Below are positions 62,960 to 64,000 of a stretch of DNA of 64,000 nucleotides, piece after piece. The DNA lies in contig NZ_CP106679.1 in the NCBI RefSeq assembly GCF_025502585.1, forward strand, positions 1,221,001-1,285,000, in the 5' to 3' direction. The position numbers were made by a program, and so were the translations under genes. The notes beneath the pieces are model-generated. The model saw only the letters and a list, made by a program, of their open reading frames with translations. It ran no database searches and had not been told where the DNA came from. The DNA is from Reichenbachiella agarivorans. GTDB lineage: Bacteria; Bacteroidota; Bacteroidia; Cytophagales; Cyclobacteriaceae. The stretch's first letter is position 1. Each line of letters starts with the position of its first letter.

Positions 62960-64000
62960 ATGAAATATTCCCTCACTGCCCTACTATGGCTCAGCTGCTG
63001 GAGCCTATCTGCACAAGTCAATGATGATTTTTCGGATGGAGATTTTACTGCTAGTCCTGTTTGGAGTGGTGATGTCTCACAGTTTGAAATCGAAGGAAAT
63101 CAACTCAACTCAAATGGACCAAGTGCCTCTGCTGTTCTCCATTTGTCAACAGCCAATGACATCATGGATTATGCGCGATGGGAGTTTTTGGTTGAATTAA
63201 AGTTTGCCCCATCTGGAACCAACAAAGCTCGTATTTACCTTGTGTCCAATAGACAAAATCTTGAAGGAGATCTCAATGGGTACTTTATTGAAATAGGACA
63301 GAGCAATGAAGATTACATCAATTTTTATAGGCAAGACGGTTCATCGTCAACCCTGCTCTTTACAAGTTCGACTTTCTATTCTGGAAATGTACTGGTGAGA
63401 ATACAGATCACCAGATCAGCCTACGGTGTTTGGTCGATTGCTGCAGATCCTTTAGGTGGATCAACCTTTGATTCAGAGGGTGTACGGTTTGTAGACAATA
63501 CTTATACTGCTACCTCCTATTTCGGAGTGGTTGCTTTTCATACCTCCACCAATAAATCCAACTTTTACTTTGACGACATCCACGTCACGACATACGAACC
63601 CAGTGCAGGTGAGACAGGACCAATTATTGATTCGTTGGTGGTGAGCAGTGCCAATCTTCTGGAACTGTACTTTGCACAAAACTTTGATGTGATGTCAGTC
63701 ACTGATCCAGACAATTACAAAGTCGGCGGAGTAAGCCCTATCTCTGTTTTCGTAGATAGCGAAACAACGAAAATGGTGAATCTGATCTTTCAATCTGATT
63801 TTGATCCCAACAAAACCCTCAAACTAGAAGTCAATGGCGTCAAAGATGAAAGTGGCAGTCCCTTTCCCCGTCACTCATTGGCGTTTTTATATGACACATC
63901 CCCGCCCAAAATAGATCACCTTGAAGTACTGAGTTCGACTTCCATTAAAATCAAGTTCAAAGAAAGAGTTGAAAGGCAATCCGCAGAGACACGACAAAAC
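62960..64000 (+). CDS. Secreted protein with lamin-tail-type organisation (partial, runs off the window)
   Basis: From the ATG at 62960 the frame stays open to the end of the window (347 codons). It starts with a signal peptide ending SLSAQ, then NDDFSDGDFTASPVWSGD, which is the opening of large Bacteroidota surface proteins with lamin-tail or Ig-like repeats. A laminin-G-like/concanavalin fold (about 20-215) is followed by an SbsA Ig-like domain (about 225-320), and a second such domain begins at the cut. T9SS export is likely, but the tail lies outside. Confidence 0.8.
   Translation, partial: MKYSLTALLWLSCWSLSAQVNDDFSDGDFTASPVWSGDVSQFEIEGNQLNSNGPSASAVLHLSTANDIMDYARWEFLVELKFAPSGTNKARIYLVSNRQNLEGDLNGYFIEIGQSNEDYINFYRQDGSSSTLLFTSSTFYSGNVLVRIQITRSAYGVWSIAADPLGGSTFDSEGVRFVDNTYTATSYFGVVAFHTSTNKSNFYFDDIHVTTYEPSAGETGPIIDSLVVSSANLLELYFAQNFDVMSVTDPDNYKVGGVSPISVFVDSETTKMVNLIFQSDFDPNKTLKLEVNGVKDESGSPFPRHSLAFLYDTSPPKIDHLEVLSSTSIKIKFKERVERQSAETRQN

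Overview
The window looks like chromosomal DNA of a marine, gliding-type member of the Bacteroidota, probably of the Cytophagales/Reichenbachiella kind. The evidence is a RemB/Wzi-like outer-membrane protein, a 1,839-residue surface protein with a type IX secretion (T9SS) C-terminal tail, carboxypeptidase-regulatory/TonB modules, type B ribosomal protein L31, the alternative bacterial GlmU, and several promoters of the Bacteroidota form (TTG, 19-20 bp, TAnnTTTG). I infer the lineage from gene content only. No rRNA, tRNA, CRISPR array, insertion sequence or phage was found.

Layout. 1-6.4 kb: remB-like gene (minus), then rpmE2 and, after a terminator, a tightly overlapping run glmU-like / holB / hemC / cyclophilin. 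6.4-9.1 kb: an irregular stretch with a nonsense-broken secreted-protein gene, a leucine-rich-repeat protein kinase, a palindromic repeat and a 21-bp minisatellite. 9.1-17.5 kb: YceI lipoprotein, Lrp regulator divergent from metE, cutC, a group II decarboxylase, a type II NADH dehydrogenase and a small secreted protein. 17.5-23.2 kb: a decayed maltose acetyltransferase, a minus-strand operon of ECF sigma factor, 89-aa protein and atypical ClpP, then clpB and marC. 23.2-26.9 kb: a complete ectoine/hydroxyectoine operon ectR-ectA-ectB-ectC-ectD. 27-31 kb: a hybrid histidine kinase convergent with a sigma-54 activator. 31-44 kb: housekeeping and accessory genes (PepSY-like, DinB, THUMP-like methyltransferase, asd, nitroreductase, PL6 polysaccharide lyase, Tat-exported TIM barrel, peroxiredoxin) and a LytTR regulator with a TPR histidine kinase. 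44.5-50 kb: the giant repeat protein. 50-58.6 kb: agmatine deiminase and N-carbamoylputrescine amidase, a frameshifted VIT-family transporter, AhpD-like and AraC proteins, transglutaminase, pentapeptide-repeat protein and glpK. 59-64 kb: a VWA protein divergent from an ECF sigma / anti-sigma-TonB chimera, then a secreted protein that runs off the window.

How genes work together. asd makes aspartate semialdehyde, the substrate that EctB, EctA and EctC turn into ectoine and EctD hydroxylates; the MarR regulator EctR is the first gene of that operon and a nested palindrome sits at its promoter. AguA and AguB together convert agmatine to putrescine. The kinase/activator pair at 27-31 kb and the LytTR/TPR-kinase pair at 41-44 kb look like two complete phosphorelays. 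The most unusual units are the sigma/89-aa/ClpP operon, in which the ClpP-like protein appears to lack the catalytic aspartate, and the sigma/anti-sigma-TonB pair. At least three genes are damaged (6435, 17564, 52685).
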